Below are positions 6,310 through 12,633 of a stretch of 12,881 nt of DNA, one piece after another. Origin of the DNA: JBDHTS01 sp044220535 (GTDB taxonomy: Bacteria > Pseudomonadota > Alphaproteobacteria > Micavibrionales > Micavibrionaceae); contig JBGAQU010000079.1 in NCBI GenBank assembly GCA_044220535.1, positions 1 through 12,881 of the forward strand, written 5' to 3'. The notes below the pieces were generated by a model. It was not told where the DNA came from and did not search any database. It saw only the letters and a program-made list of their open reading frames with translations. A program made the translations under genes and the position numbers. Every line of letters starts with the position of its first letter. The first letter of the stretch is position 1.

Positions 6310-6873
6310 TCAAGGCGTAAAATCCCTTACGATTTCCCGCAATTGATGACGGGCTTCGTCCTTATTATATGTTTGTCCCAAGGGGAAAAATGACGAATGG
6401 GTCGAGGCTATAACCTCCGCCAATTCATCTTCAATTTTAGGGATATCGGATGGATGGATATAAAGGCTTACCATCTGCTGTAAATTATCCAGATTATCCG
6501 CCTTATCATCAAGATTGGCATTCAAAGACAGACGTATATCTTTTGATCTTACATCTGCGTCACACCTCAAAAACCCGGCATCACTAAAATATTGGGGAGC
6601 AGTGGACTCTATATTCGTAACTGGAACGATAGAGGTTTTCAAATCACCTGTTTCAGGAACCGATACAAGCAACACTTCAGCGGACAGACCTTCTGTCGCC
6701 TCTATTGCTTTTTTAAAAAAAGCCGCGAGACTTGACATATCCGCCTTCCCTTTCCAGCAAATAGACAAATATCCGCGCTTTGATAAATCATTTGTATTGA
6801 CCAGCAAATCAGAAGGCTTCAGGTCATATGCAACCCATTCGTGACCATATCCCGGCAAATGTTTCATTGGCAT
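6310..6873 (-). CDS. Unknown 187-aa protein between pgeF and prs
   Basis: I do not recognise a family. The ATG at 6873 is preferred over a TTG seven codons earlier because AAGGGGAG (plus strand 6881-6888) lies just upstream of it. The product is soluble, mixed alpha/beta, with no signal peptide or membrane segment. It begins MPMKHLPGYGHEWVAYDL. An acidic, Asn-rich stretch occurs around residues 117-133 (SLNANLDDKADNLDNLQQ), and the C-terminus is charged (DEARHQLREIVRDFTP). It is in the same direction as pgeF and starts 56 bases after its stop, so it may share the pgeF transcript. The Shine-Dalgarno is buried in a perfect 13-bp hairpin, so translation is likely conditional. The sequence is AT-richer than its neighbours. 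Position in a conserved block suggests an insertion. Confidence 0.75.
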   Translation of the reverse strand: MPMKHLPGYGHEWVAYDLKPSDLLVNTNDLSKRGYLSICWKGKADMSSLAAFFKKAIEATEGLSAEVLLVSVPETGDLKTSIVPVTNIESTAPQYFSDAGFLRCDADVRSKDIRLSLNANLDDKADNLDNLQQMVSLYIHPSDIPKIEDELAEVIASTHSSFFPLGQTYNKDEARHQLREIVRDFTP

Positions 6874-6882
6874 TATTATTCT

Positions 6883-6914
6883 CCCCTTGTTCAATCCGAA
6901 TATTGAACAAGGGG
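6883..6914 (-). promoter_or_regulatory. Perfect 13-bp hairpin masking a Shine-Dalgarno
   Basis: CCCCTTGTTCAAT (6883-6895) and its exact complement (6902-6914) flank a six-base loop. In the minus-strand RNA the 3' arm ends AACAAGGGG, followed by AGAAUAAUAAUG, so the stem contains most of the AAGGGGAG ribosome binding site of the 187-aa gene. There is no U-tract after the stem on either strand, which argues against a terminator. It begins 15 bases after the pgeF stop codon. Confidence 0.75.
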
Positions 6915-6929
6915 ATATGGGTGTGTCAA

Positions 6930-7688
6930 TCAGGGAATCATAATCGCTGAAACCTGCCGCCCGTAATCTTGCTCCTTGTTCAGGATACTGCGGCGATAGC
7001 TGAAGAAGGTTTCATTTTCGGCGCATGTGTCCCTGTTAGCGATCCAGATGCTTTCAATACCGGATCGCTGGAGGCGGAATTGTATATAGGCTGGAAGATT
7101 GAACATCTGGTGGCCCTCGCGCTTGCCGGGCATGAAAAACAGGGTGGCCTTGGGGTCTTCGGACAGAAAGGGTTGTTCGAAGCCTGTGGATACTTCGTAG
7201 GATAAAGGACCGATACAGGGGCCGAGGGCGGCAGCGATATTTTTTGCTCCCAGATCGCGCATAGTCTGAATTGTATTTTCAAGGATGCCTTTCACTGCCC
7301 CACCCCAACCGGCATGGGCTGCACCTATAATGGATGATCCATCGGCCTTATGGCCATGAAACAGGATAGGCCCGCAATCAGCCGAGAGAACCCCAAGGAT
7401 AATCCCCGGATGGTCTGTCACCATCGCGTCAGCTTTCGGTTCATTGCCGGGCAGAAACGGTTCATGGATCGTTACGCAATCGGCGCTGTGGATCTGATGG
7501 ACGGTGAGAATGCGGCCACTACTGCCTAAAGCCTCGGCCACGCGGCGGCGGTTTTCAGTGACGTGGTCGCGATTGTCGGAGGAGCCGTAGCCGCAGTTGA
7601 GAGAGTCATAAAGGCCAGTACTGACACCGCCCTTACGAGTGAAGAAGCCGTGGGAGATAGAGGTGAGGTTTTCGGCGGTGATGAACAT
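6930..7688 (-). CDS. pgeF: Peptidoglycan editing factor PgeF (YfiH/YlmD, laccase-like fold)
   Basis: PgeF proteins (E. coli YfiH) remove peptidoglycan precursors in which L-Ser replaces L-Ala at the first peptide position; the family was earlier called polyphenol oxidase. The 252-aa length is normal. The N-terminal HGFFTRKGGVSTGLYDSLN (13-31) is typical. By family comparison the metal-binding residues are H67 (VHQIHSADC), C105 (LSADCGPILF) and H125 (AAHAGWGG), with the conserved LGPCIGPLSYEV after them. I chose the ATG at 7688, where homology begins; the frame extends to a GTG at 7724, but those codons are the CACAGAGGA repeat. No strong ribosome binding site precedes the ATG. It follows the methyltransferase gene across a palindromic spacer. 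The lgt / methyltransferase / pgeF order is common in alphaproteobacteria. Confidence 0.93.
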   Translation of the reverse strand: MFITAENLTSISHGFFTRKGGVSTGLYDSLNCGYGSSDNRDHVTENRRRVAEALGSSGRILTVHQIHSADCVTIHEPFLPGNEPKADAMVTDHPGIILGVLSADCGPILFHGHKADGSSIIGAAHAGWGGAVKGILENTIQTMRDLGAKNIAAALGPCIGPLSYEVSTGFEQPFLSEDPKATLFFMPGKREGHQMFNLPAYIQFRLQRSGIESIWIANRDTCAENETFFSYRRSILNKEQDYGRQVSAIMIP

Positions 7689-7700
7689 AAAAATTTTTAC

Positions 7701-7718
7701 CACAGAGGACACAGAGGA
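7701..7718. repeat. Tandem CACAGAGGA repeat at the pgeF 5' end
   Basis: CACAGAGGA occurs twice head to tail (7701-7709 and 7710-7718), followed by AGACACAGATAA. It sits 13-30 bases upstream of the preferred pgeF start codon and looks like non-coding repeat DNA inserted between the palindrome and the gene. Confidence 0.6.
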
Positions 7719-7735
7719 AGACACAGATAATTTTT

Positions 7736-7819
7736 TGTCATCCTGAGCGTATGCGAAGGTTCTGAGCCGGTGCGGCCTGGCCCAGCAGTGAAGATCCTTC
7801 GCTTACGCTCAGGATGACA
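7736..7819. repeat. Intergenic palindromic repeat, terminator-like
   Basis: The outer arms (TGTCATCCTGAGCGT at 7736-7750, exact complement at 7805-7819) extend inwards for about 13 more bases with two mismatches (GCGAAGG and TCT pair again). This gives arms near 28 bp and a loop of about 28. It starts six bases after the stop codon of the methyltransferase gene. On the minus strand the repeat runs into AAAAAATTAT, not a T-tract, so it is a mobile-type palindrome rather than a classical terminator. Confidence 0.75.
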
Positions 7820-7825
7820 TGTCTT

Positions 7826-8902
7826 TTAAAACCCAACCGGTTCAAAATTTTCAGACGTGACTGCCATGACCTTGAATAATGTTCCCATCTGGCCGGATGC
7901 GGTGAGCCGCTGGAGGGCGGCGTTGATGTCCATGGTTTGTTTTTCATCGGCTTTGGCGGTCAGGGCTTCGGCGCGTTGGCGGATGCCGAGCGATTCAAGG
8001 AAAGCGCCTTGCCCGACCGGGCCGTATACGCGGCAACCGGCGTTGCGGGCTATATCGGCCAGGGCGGAGAAATCGACATGGGCGGTGATGTCGGCATTGC
8101 CGGGATCGTCCAGCACGGGGACGAAACCATGGTTTTTCATGGCCTGCATACTATCCCCCAACCCAGGGGCTGAGTGGCCGTAATCGATGATCAGCGCGGC
8201 GCCCTTTCTGGCCGCCAAGGCATCGCAAAGCAATGTCATGAACCGTGAGCGCTCCGGCGCGACCTCAAAAACGTCCCCCTGGCGAGCCGTTCCGACCAGA
8301 TAGGACGGGATTTGGGCGAGGAACGATGGATCGGCAGGGCTGAGAGCGAATGTAAACTTTCCGGCTTCATCCAGCCCGACCATACGCTGCTGCCAGCCGG
8401 TTTTTTCTAACTGCAACTGCTTGATGGGAAGCGCGTCCAGAAATTCGTTGGCGATGAGGATGAAAGAGCCTTCGCCCGCCTTGAAAAATGATTTGGCATC
8501 CGCATGCCATTCGGTTTCCTTTGGAACAACAGCAGCCTGTTTATCTCGTAAAATGGGACTGGTTTCGAGCAGATGAACCGATTTTGCGGCCTGAAAAGAT
8601 GTCAGACGGGCGGTCGCCCGCAGGGCATCTGCCATCAGCGTTCCCCTGCCCGGCCCAGCCTCGGCCAGGACAAAGGCGTTGGGTTCGCCCAGCTTGTGCC
8701 AGATATCGGCTGCCCAGGCACCGATCAGTTCGCCGAACATCTGGCTGACTTCAGGGGCGGTGGTAAAATCGCCCGCCTCGCCGAACGGGTCGCGGTTCAT
8801 ATAATAGCCGTGATCGGGGTGACCGAGCGCCAGAGCCATGAAGTCGCCGATATCCATTGGGCCATCCTGTAGAATGGCATGACGGATGATGTCAGCCAGC
8901 AT
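7826..8902 (-). CDS. MidA/NDUFAF7-family SAM-dependent methyltransferase
   Basis: This family (old DUF185) contains NDUFAF7/MidA, a mitochondrial protein arginine methyltransferase needed for assembly of respiratory complex I. The bacterial target is probably the equivalent subunit, which is inference. The 358-aa length fits. The family signature at the N-terminus, MDIGDFMALALGHPDHGYYM (16-35), is followed by DPFGEAGDFTTAPEVSQMFGE and by the SAM-binding loop LAEAGPGRGTLMAD (79-92). IANEFLDALPIKQ, further on, is also characteristic. The start codon overlaps the end of lgt by 11 bases, indicating translational coupling. A large palindrome follows its stop. Family identity is secure, substrate is not. 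Confidence 0.93.
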   Translation of the reverse strand: MLADIIRHAILQDGPMDIGDFMALALGHPDHGYYMNRDPFGEAGDFTTAPEVSQMFGELIGAWAADIWHKLGEPNAFVLAEAGPGRGTLMADALRATARLTSFQAAKSVHLLETSPILRDKQAAVVPKETEWHADAKSFFKAGEGSFILIANEFLDALPIKQLQLEKTGWQQRMVGLDEAGKFTFALSPADPSFLAQIPSYLVGTARQGDVFEVAPERSRFMTLLCDALAARKGAALIIDYGHSAPGLGDSMQAMKNHGFVPVLDDPGNADITAHVDFSALADIARNAGCRVYGPVGQGAFLESLGIRQRAEALTAKADEKQTMDINAALQRLTASGQMGTLFKVMAVTSENFEPVGF

Positions 8903-9722
8903 GGGCTTGCTGCGCAGATTTTTTATGAAGGGCGCGGATAATCAGGAATGTGCCGAAGAATATCATGGGCGCGCTTAAGGTCTGGCCCATTGTGACCATA
9001 TTGAACAGGTAGCCTAATTGTTCATCCGGCTCCCGGAAATGCTCAACAATAATCCGGCTGATTCCGTAGCCAAGCAAAAAGACGCCGGAGAGAATGCCGG
9101 GCATCTCACGAATGGTGAATTTATGGGCCATGACCATCATGATGGTGAACAGCTCCAGCCCTTCCAGAAATGCTTCGTAAAGCTGGCTCGGGTGACGCGG
9201 CAGCGGGCCGCCATTGGGAAAAACTATCCCCCATGATACGTCAGTGACCCGGCCGAAGAGTTCGCCATTCACAAAATTCGCCAGCCTGCCAAAGAACAGG
9301 CCGATGGGCACGGCGCAGCAGACAAGGTCCGTGAGCCTTAAAACCGGCAGCTTGCGTTTCATGGAAAACAGGATCATGGCGATGATCACGCCCAAGGCCC
9401 CGCCATGGAAGGACATACCGCCGTGCCAGACCTTGAAGATTTCCATCGGATCCTGACTGTAGGCATCGAACTGGTAAAACAGGATGTAGCCGATCCGCCC
9501 GCCCAGGATAACGCCAAGGATCGACCAGCTTAGAAAGTCGTCAATTTCGGTTCGCGTGACGCGCCGAACGCCATCTTCGCGTTTTTCATCAAGGCCGATG
9601 AGGTGAAGAATATAACGCCAGCCCAGAATGAACCCGGCAAGATAGGCGAGCGCATACCAGTGGATTTGCAAGGGCCCCAGCGTGACGGCGACGGGGTTGA
9701 GATTTGGGAATGGGATGGCCAT
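8892..9722 (-). CDS. lgt: Prolipoprotein diacylglyceryl transferase (Lgt)
   Basis: Lgt is the inner-membrane enzyme that transfers diacylglycerol from phosphatidylglycerol to the lipobox cysteine of prolipoproteins, the first step of lipoprotein maturation. The 276-aa length is typical and several membrane segments are evident (about 20-43, 65-86, 104-121, 131-147, 188-202, 209-228, 240-265). Family motifs are HWYALAYLAGF (21-31), GGMSFHGGALGV (101-112, with the essential His at 106), GRLANFVNGELFGR (145-158) and RHPSQLYEA (176-184). The C-terminal IVEHFREPDEQLG also fits. The gene starts three bases after the hldD stop codon and overlaps the methyltransferase start by 11 bases, so hldD-lgt-methyltransferase looks like one transcript. 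Confidence 0.97.
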   Translation of the reverse strand: MAIPFPNLNPVAVTLGPLQIHWYALAYLAGFILGWRYILHLIGLDEKREDGVRRVTRTEIDDFLSWSILGVILGGRIGYILFYQFDAYSQDPMEIFKVWHGGMSFHGGALGVIIAMILFSMKRKLPVLRLTDLVCCAVPIGLFFGRLANFVNGELFGRVTDVSWGIVFPNGGPLPRHPSQLYEAFLEGLELFTIMMVMAHKFTIREMPGILSGVFLLGYGISRIIVEHFREPDEQLGYLFNMVTMGQTLSAPMIFFGTFLIIRALHKKSAQQAHAG

Positions 9723-9725
9723 GAC

Positions 9726-10724
9726 TTACCGGTACTGGTCCGCCTTTGACAGATAGCTCTGCACATATTGCGCGACACCGTCCTCAAGAGAGGTCATCGG
9801 TTTATCATAGCCAGCGGCGCGCAGCTTGGTGATATCCGCCTTTGTGTAATACTGGTAACGTTCGCGCAGTTCGTTAGGCATATCCGTATAGCTGATTTTC
9901 GGCGGCTTCCCCGCGGCCGTAAACACAGCGGTGGCCAAGTCCTTGAAACTGCGCCCTTCGCCGGAGCCGACGTTGAACAGGCCGGACACCTGTTGATTGT
10001 CGTAAAGCCAGATCATCACGTCGACGCAATCGCCGACCCAGACGAAATCGCGGATCTGGCCGCCATCCTGGTATTTGGGGTTATTCGATTTAAACAGCTT
10101 GGCGGTCGCACCTGCAACCACTTGAGGATAGAGTTTGCAGGCAACGCTCTTCTGTTCACCCTTGTGGTATTCATTCGGGCCGTAAACGTTGAAAAACTTC
10201 AGGCCTGCCCATTGCGGCGGCAGTTTTTCATTGGCGTTTTCCTTTTGCTGGACCAGGCGGCTGACGCGGCGATCAAAGACGTGTTTCGACCAGCCATACA
10301 GGTTTAAAGGACGCAGTTGAGAGAGAGATTCCGGATCGCTGTCATCCGCGAAGCCTTTGGTGCCGTCGCCATAGGTGGCTGCGGAAGAGGCATAAATAAA
10401 ACGGACATAGTTTTTTGCGCACCAGCGCCACAGGTTTCGGGAGAGGCGGATGTTGTTATCGATAATCTTGTCAGCGTCGGTTTCTGTGGTGGAAGATATG
10501 GCGCCCATGTGGAAAATGGCGTTGATCTCCTCGCTATGCTCTTCCAGATAAGCCATCAGATTATCAGGATGGACAATGTCCTGTAATTCGCGCTTGGCGA
10601 TGTTGCGCCATTTATCGTCTGAACCGAAAACATCGCAGACAACAATGTCGGTCACGCCCTTTTCCTGTAGCCCTGCCACAAGGTTGGACCCGAGAAAACC
10701 CGCGCCGCCGGTCACGATAATCAT
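9726..10724 (-). CDS. hldD: ADP-L-glycero-D-manno-heptose 6-epimerase (HldD)
   Basis: HldD (RfaD) converts ADP-D-glycero-beta-D-manno-heptose into the L-glycero form used for the lipopolysaccharide inner core. It is an extended short-chain dehydrogenase that keeps NADP bound. The 332-aa length is slightly above the E. coli enzyme. Visible elements are the nucleotide loop TGGAGFLGSN (5-14), GAISSTTETD (74-83), SSAATYGDG (113-121), the catalytic Y143-x3-K147 (LYGWSKHVFD) and FFNVYGPNEYHKG (177-189). The last is typical of HldD rather than of generic UDP-sugar epimerases. The ATG at 10724 has AAGGA about ten bases upstream. It is transcribed divergently from the decayed ubiK-like gene, and it leads the lgt run. 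The organism should therefore make a heptose-containing LPS core or a related glycan. Confidence 0.93.
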   Translation of the reverse strand: MIIVTGGAGFLGSNLVAGLQEKGVTDIVVCDVFGSDDKWRNIAKRELQDIVHPDNLMAYLEEHSEEINAIFHMGAISSTTETDADKIIDNNIRLSRNLWRWCAKNYVRFIYASSAATYGDGTKGFADDSDPESLSQLRPLNLYGWSKHVFDRRVSRLVQQKENANEKLPPQWAGLKFFNVYGPNEYHKGEQKSVACKLYPQVVAGATAKLFKSNNPKYQDGGQIRDFVWVGDCVDVMIWLYDNQQVSGLFNVGSGEGRSFKDLATAVFTAAGKPPKISYTDMPNELRERYQYYTKADITKLRAAGYDKPMTSLEDGVAQYVQSYLSKADQYR

Positions 10725-10770
10725 GATGTCATGTCCTTACTTAAAGAGATTCTTACTTCTATAGCACTGC

Positions 10771-10800
10771 GATCCGCCTACGCCAAGGCTTCGGCGGATT
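10771..10800. repeat. Short palindrome in the hldD / ubiK-like intergenic region
   Basis: ATCCGCC (10772-10778) and GGCGGAT (10793-10799) form a seven-base stem with a 14-base interior containing CGCC...GGCT that can pair further. It lies in the 191-bp region between divergent hldD and the ubiK remnant. The rest of that gap (10801-10903) shows no gene and no promoter I would call. Confidence 0.45.
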
Positions 10801-10915
10801 TAAGCCTCGTGACGTTCGCTGCGCTCACTAACTGCGGCTAAAATATCCACAGAACTTTACTCTTGCGGGGGTTTATGGACTCCTGATACTTCATAGAGAT
10901 CATGAGGAGAGGTCC

Positions 10916-11184
10916 ACGGACAGCAAGATTTTCGACGATTTTGCCAGGGGGCAGGCGCGTTTGTTGATGATGGCGGAGTTAGCTCGCAGCAAGGTGATCC
11001 AGGGCGATACCGTGCCGCGTCGTGATGAAATGGTTTGCGATGAACCTGGTTCTGGTGAGAAGACCCGGACTAGGAGCGGATCGAAAAGCTGGAAAAGGCC
11101 GTCGCCGCCCTGCAAGGCAAACCAGATAAAAAACCACAAGCAAAAACCGCAAAGAAACCGGCGGTAAAGAAGAAAAAGAAATGA
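10916..11184 (+). pseudogene. Decayed UbiK/BMFP-domain gene (YqiC-like)
   Basis: Two reading frames together resemble a small UbiK (YqiC, BMFP domain) protein, an accessory factor of ubiquinone synthesis with a C-terminal coiled coil. The N-terminal part reads DSKIFDDFARG from 10919, with VPRRDEM near 11020-11040. The C-terminal part is in another frame: ERIEKLEKAVAALQGK from 11074, then a Lys-rich tail ending at the TGA 11182-11184. Three lesions are visible. The expected start after an excellent GAGGAGAGG site (10904-10912) is ACG (10916-10918). There is a frame change between about 11040 and 11074. A TAG at 11071-11073 interrupts the C-terminal frame. The ubiK-like / YbjN / proC order is common in alphaproteobacteria, which supports the assignment. 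No in-frame ATG, GTG or TTG lies upstream. Confidence 0.72.
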
Positions 11185-11684
11185 CGGAAGCAGCAGAATT
11201 TTTTGAAGACGTCAGCAACCCCCTGGACAGTGTTGAAGATATTCTCTCCACCCAGGACTGGATTTTCAGCCGCCCGAACGCCGACGAGCTTTCCGTTACG
11301 ATCACCGGTCGCCACGGCCAATATCACATGACCTTTATCTGGCAGGAAGAATACAGCGCGATGCAGTTTTTCTGCGAGCTGGGCCTTGCCGTCCCCGCCG
11401 AACGGCGCGAGGCTGTGGCCGCCGCGATGCAGACGATCAATGCACGGTTGTGGCTTGGCCATTTCATTGTTCAGGAGCAGAACAATGTTCCATCCTTCCG
11501 CCATACAAGCCTTTTCCGCGGATGCACCCATACATCCGGCACAGAGCATGTCGAGGACCTGGTAGAGATCGCCATGGCAGAATGCGAACGGTATTATCCG
11601 GCGCTACAGCTGCTCTGCACGGCGCAGGGGCCTGAAGCATCCCTGTTCAATCTTGCCATGGCCGATCCGGCCGGCGAGTCCTGA
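11181..11684 (+). CDS. YbjN-domain protein
   Basis: The 167-aa product matches the YbjN family (PF10722-like). These are small soluble proteins with a fold resembling type III secretion chaperones. Their biochemical role is unsettled; E. coli YbjN affects motility and stress phenotypes. The features are the N-terminal helix followed by DWIFSRPNADELSVTI, then GQYHMTFIWQEEYSAMQFFCELGLAVP, AMQTINARLWLGHF, and a C-terminal helix (VEDLVEIAMAECERYYPAL), in the order expected for the family. Its ATG overlaps the stop of the ubiK-like remnant in an ATGA, the classical sign of coupling. With the upstream frame broken, that coupling may now be lost. The ribosome binding site is only a purine-rich AAGAAGAAAAAG. 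It ends seven bases before proC. Confidence 0.88.
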   Translation: MTEAAEFFEDVSNPLDSVEDILSTQDWIFSRPNADELSVTITGRHGQYHMTFIWQEEYSAMQFFCELGLAVPAERREAVAAAMQTINARLWLGHFIVQEQNNVPSFRHTSLFRGCTHTSGTEHVEDLVEIAMAECERYYPALQLLCTAQGPEASLFNLAMADPAGES

Positions 11685-11691
11685 TTTTTTC

Positions 11692-12489
11692 ATGAAAACC
11701 ATTACCCTGCTCGGCTGCGGCAAGATGGGAAGCGCCTTGCTGCGCGGGTGGCTGACCTCCGGCATGAAAGCGGTTTTCCATGTGGTGGAGCCTTATGGGC
11801 TGCCGCAGGAATTCGCCGGTGTTTCTTCAATCCATCATCATGCCGAAGCCAAGGACGCGCCCGCCAGTGACGTTTATATTCTGGCGGTGAAGCCGCAGGT
11901 TATGGATGAAGCATGCCGCGCGTTGAAAGCACCGAATGATTCATTGGTCCTGTCAATTGCCGCCGGGCAGACGATTGCCGGGTTTGAAAAACGGTTTGGC
12001 ACGGCGATGGCGATTATCCGCACCATGCCGAATACACCAGCCGCCATTGGCAAGGGTATTACGGTTGCAGTGGCTAATCCCAATGTAAATTCTGAACAAA
12101 AAGATATGGCCACGCGGTTGCTCCGCGCCGCAGGTCAAGTGGAATGGCTCGATGATGAAGGGTTGATGGATGCGGTGACGGCGGTGTCGGGCAGTGGTCC
12201 GGCCTATGTTTTCCTGATGATCGAAGCGCTGGGCGTTGCCGGGGAAAAGGCGGGGCTGCCGAAAGACCTGGCCATGAAGCTGGCGCGTCAGACAGTGATC
12301 GGCGCGGCGGCGCTGGCCGAGGCGGATGGGGATACGGATGCGATGACCTTGCGGAGGAACGTGACCAGCCCGGGCGGGACGACGGAGGCGGCGTTAAAAG
12401 TTTTGATGGAGGATGGTAGGCTGCAGGCGCTGATGAATGAGGCAGTTTTGGTGGCGGAACGGCGCGGGAAGGAATTGGCTGGGGGTTAA
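11692..12489 (+). CDS. proC: Pyrroline-5-carboxylate reductase (ProC)
   Basis: ProC reduces pyrroline-5-carboxylate to L-proline with NAD(P)H, the last step of proline synthesis, in the cytoplasm. From the ATG at 11692 the protein is 265 aa, the usual length. The frame is open from 11653 but the family begins at MKTITLLG. The nucleotide loop GCGKMGS (8-14), AVKPQ (65-69), RTMPNTPAAIGKG (110-122), SGSGPAY (166-172) and TSPGGTT (225-231) are all present, so it should be active. It starts seven bases after the YbjN gene stop, without a clear ribosome binding site of its own, and probably depends on coupled translation. A large palindrome follows its stop codon. Confidence 0.97.
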   Translation: MKTITLLGCGKMGSALLRGWLTSGMKAVFHVVEPYGLPQEFAGVSSIHHHAEAKDAPASDVYILAVKPQVMDEACRALKAPNDSLVLSIAAGQTIAGFEKRFGTAMAIIRTMPNTPAAIGKGITVAVANPNVNSEQKDMATRLLRAAGQVEWLDDEGLMDAVTAVSGSGPAYVFLMIEALGVAGEKAGLPKDLAMKLARQTVIGAAALAEADGDTDAMTLRRNVTSPGGTTEAALKVLMEDGRLQALMNEAVLVAERRGKELAGG

Positions 12490-12516
12490 TCTTTTAATTA
12501 TAAAATTTCTTACATC

Positions 12517-12595
12517 GTCATCCTCCGGCTTGACCGGAGGATCCATGCACAGGTTGAACCATCGTATAGATCCTCCGGTCAAGCCGGAGGATGAC
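12517..12595. repeat. Perfect 27-bp inverted repeat after proC
   Basis: The arms at 12517-12543 and 12569-12595 are exact complements over 27 bases, with a 25-base loop. Each arm is itself palindromic (CCTCCGG and CCGGAGG around five bases), so either a long stem or two small hairpins can form. It lies between convergent proC and the mucR-like gene and may end transcription from both sides. It has the form of a genome-wide intergenic palindrome and shares GTCATCCT at its edge with the element at 7736-7819. Confidence 0.85.
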
Positions 12596-12633
12596 ATCTG
12601 GTTTAATTAACTTTCTGTGGCGTCAGAAAATTA

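Noticed and set aside
5496..6320. 274-aa open frame antisense to prs
   Set aside because: It mirrors the prs codons, as GC-rich third positions often leave the opposite strand open. No family motif is seen and prs is certain.
7738..7947. 69-aa minus-strand frame over the palindrome
   Set aside because: It consists of the GTCATCCTGAGCG repeat plus the end of the methyltransferase gene in another frame.
9768..10307. 179-aa open frame antisense to hldD
   Set aside because: It is a shadow of hldD, with no recognisable protein features.
10961..11167. TTG-start 68-aa frame as an independent small gene
   Set aside because: Its first half continues upstream into DSKIFDDFARG and belongs to the ubiK-like remnant. 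Its second half is the out-of-frame reading of that gene's coiled coil.
11070..11549. 159-aa open frame antisense to the YbjN gene
   Set aside because: The YbjN frame matches a known family, while this one has low-complexity Phe runs produced by the Lys-rich codons opposite.
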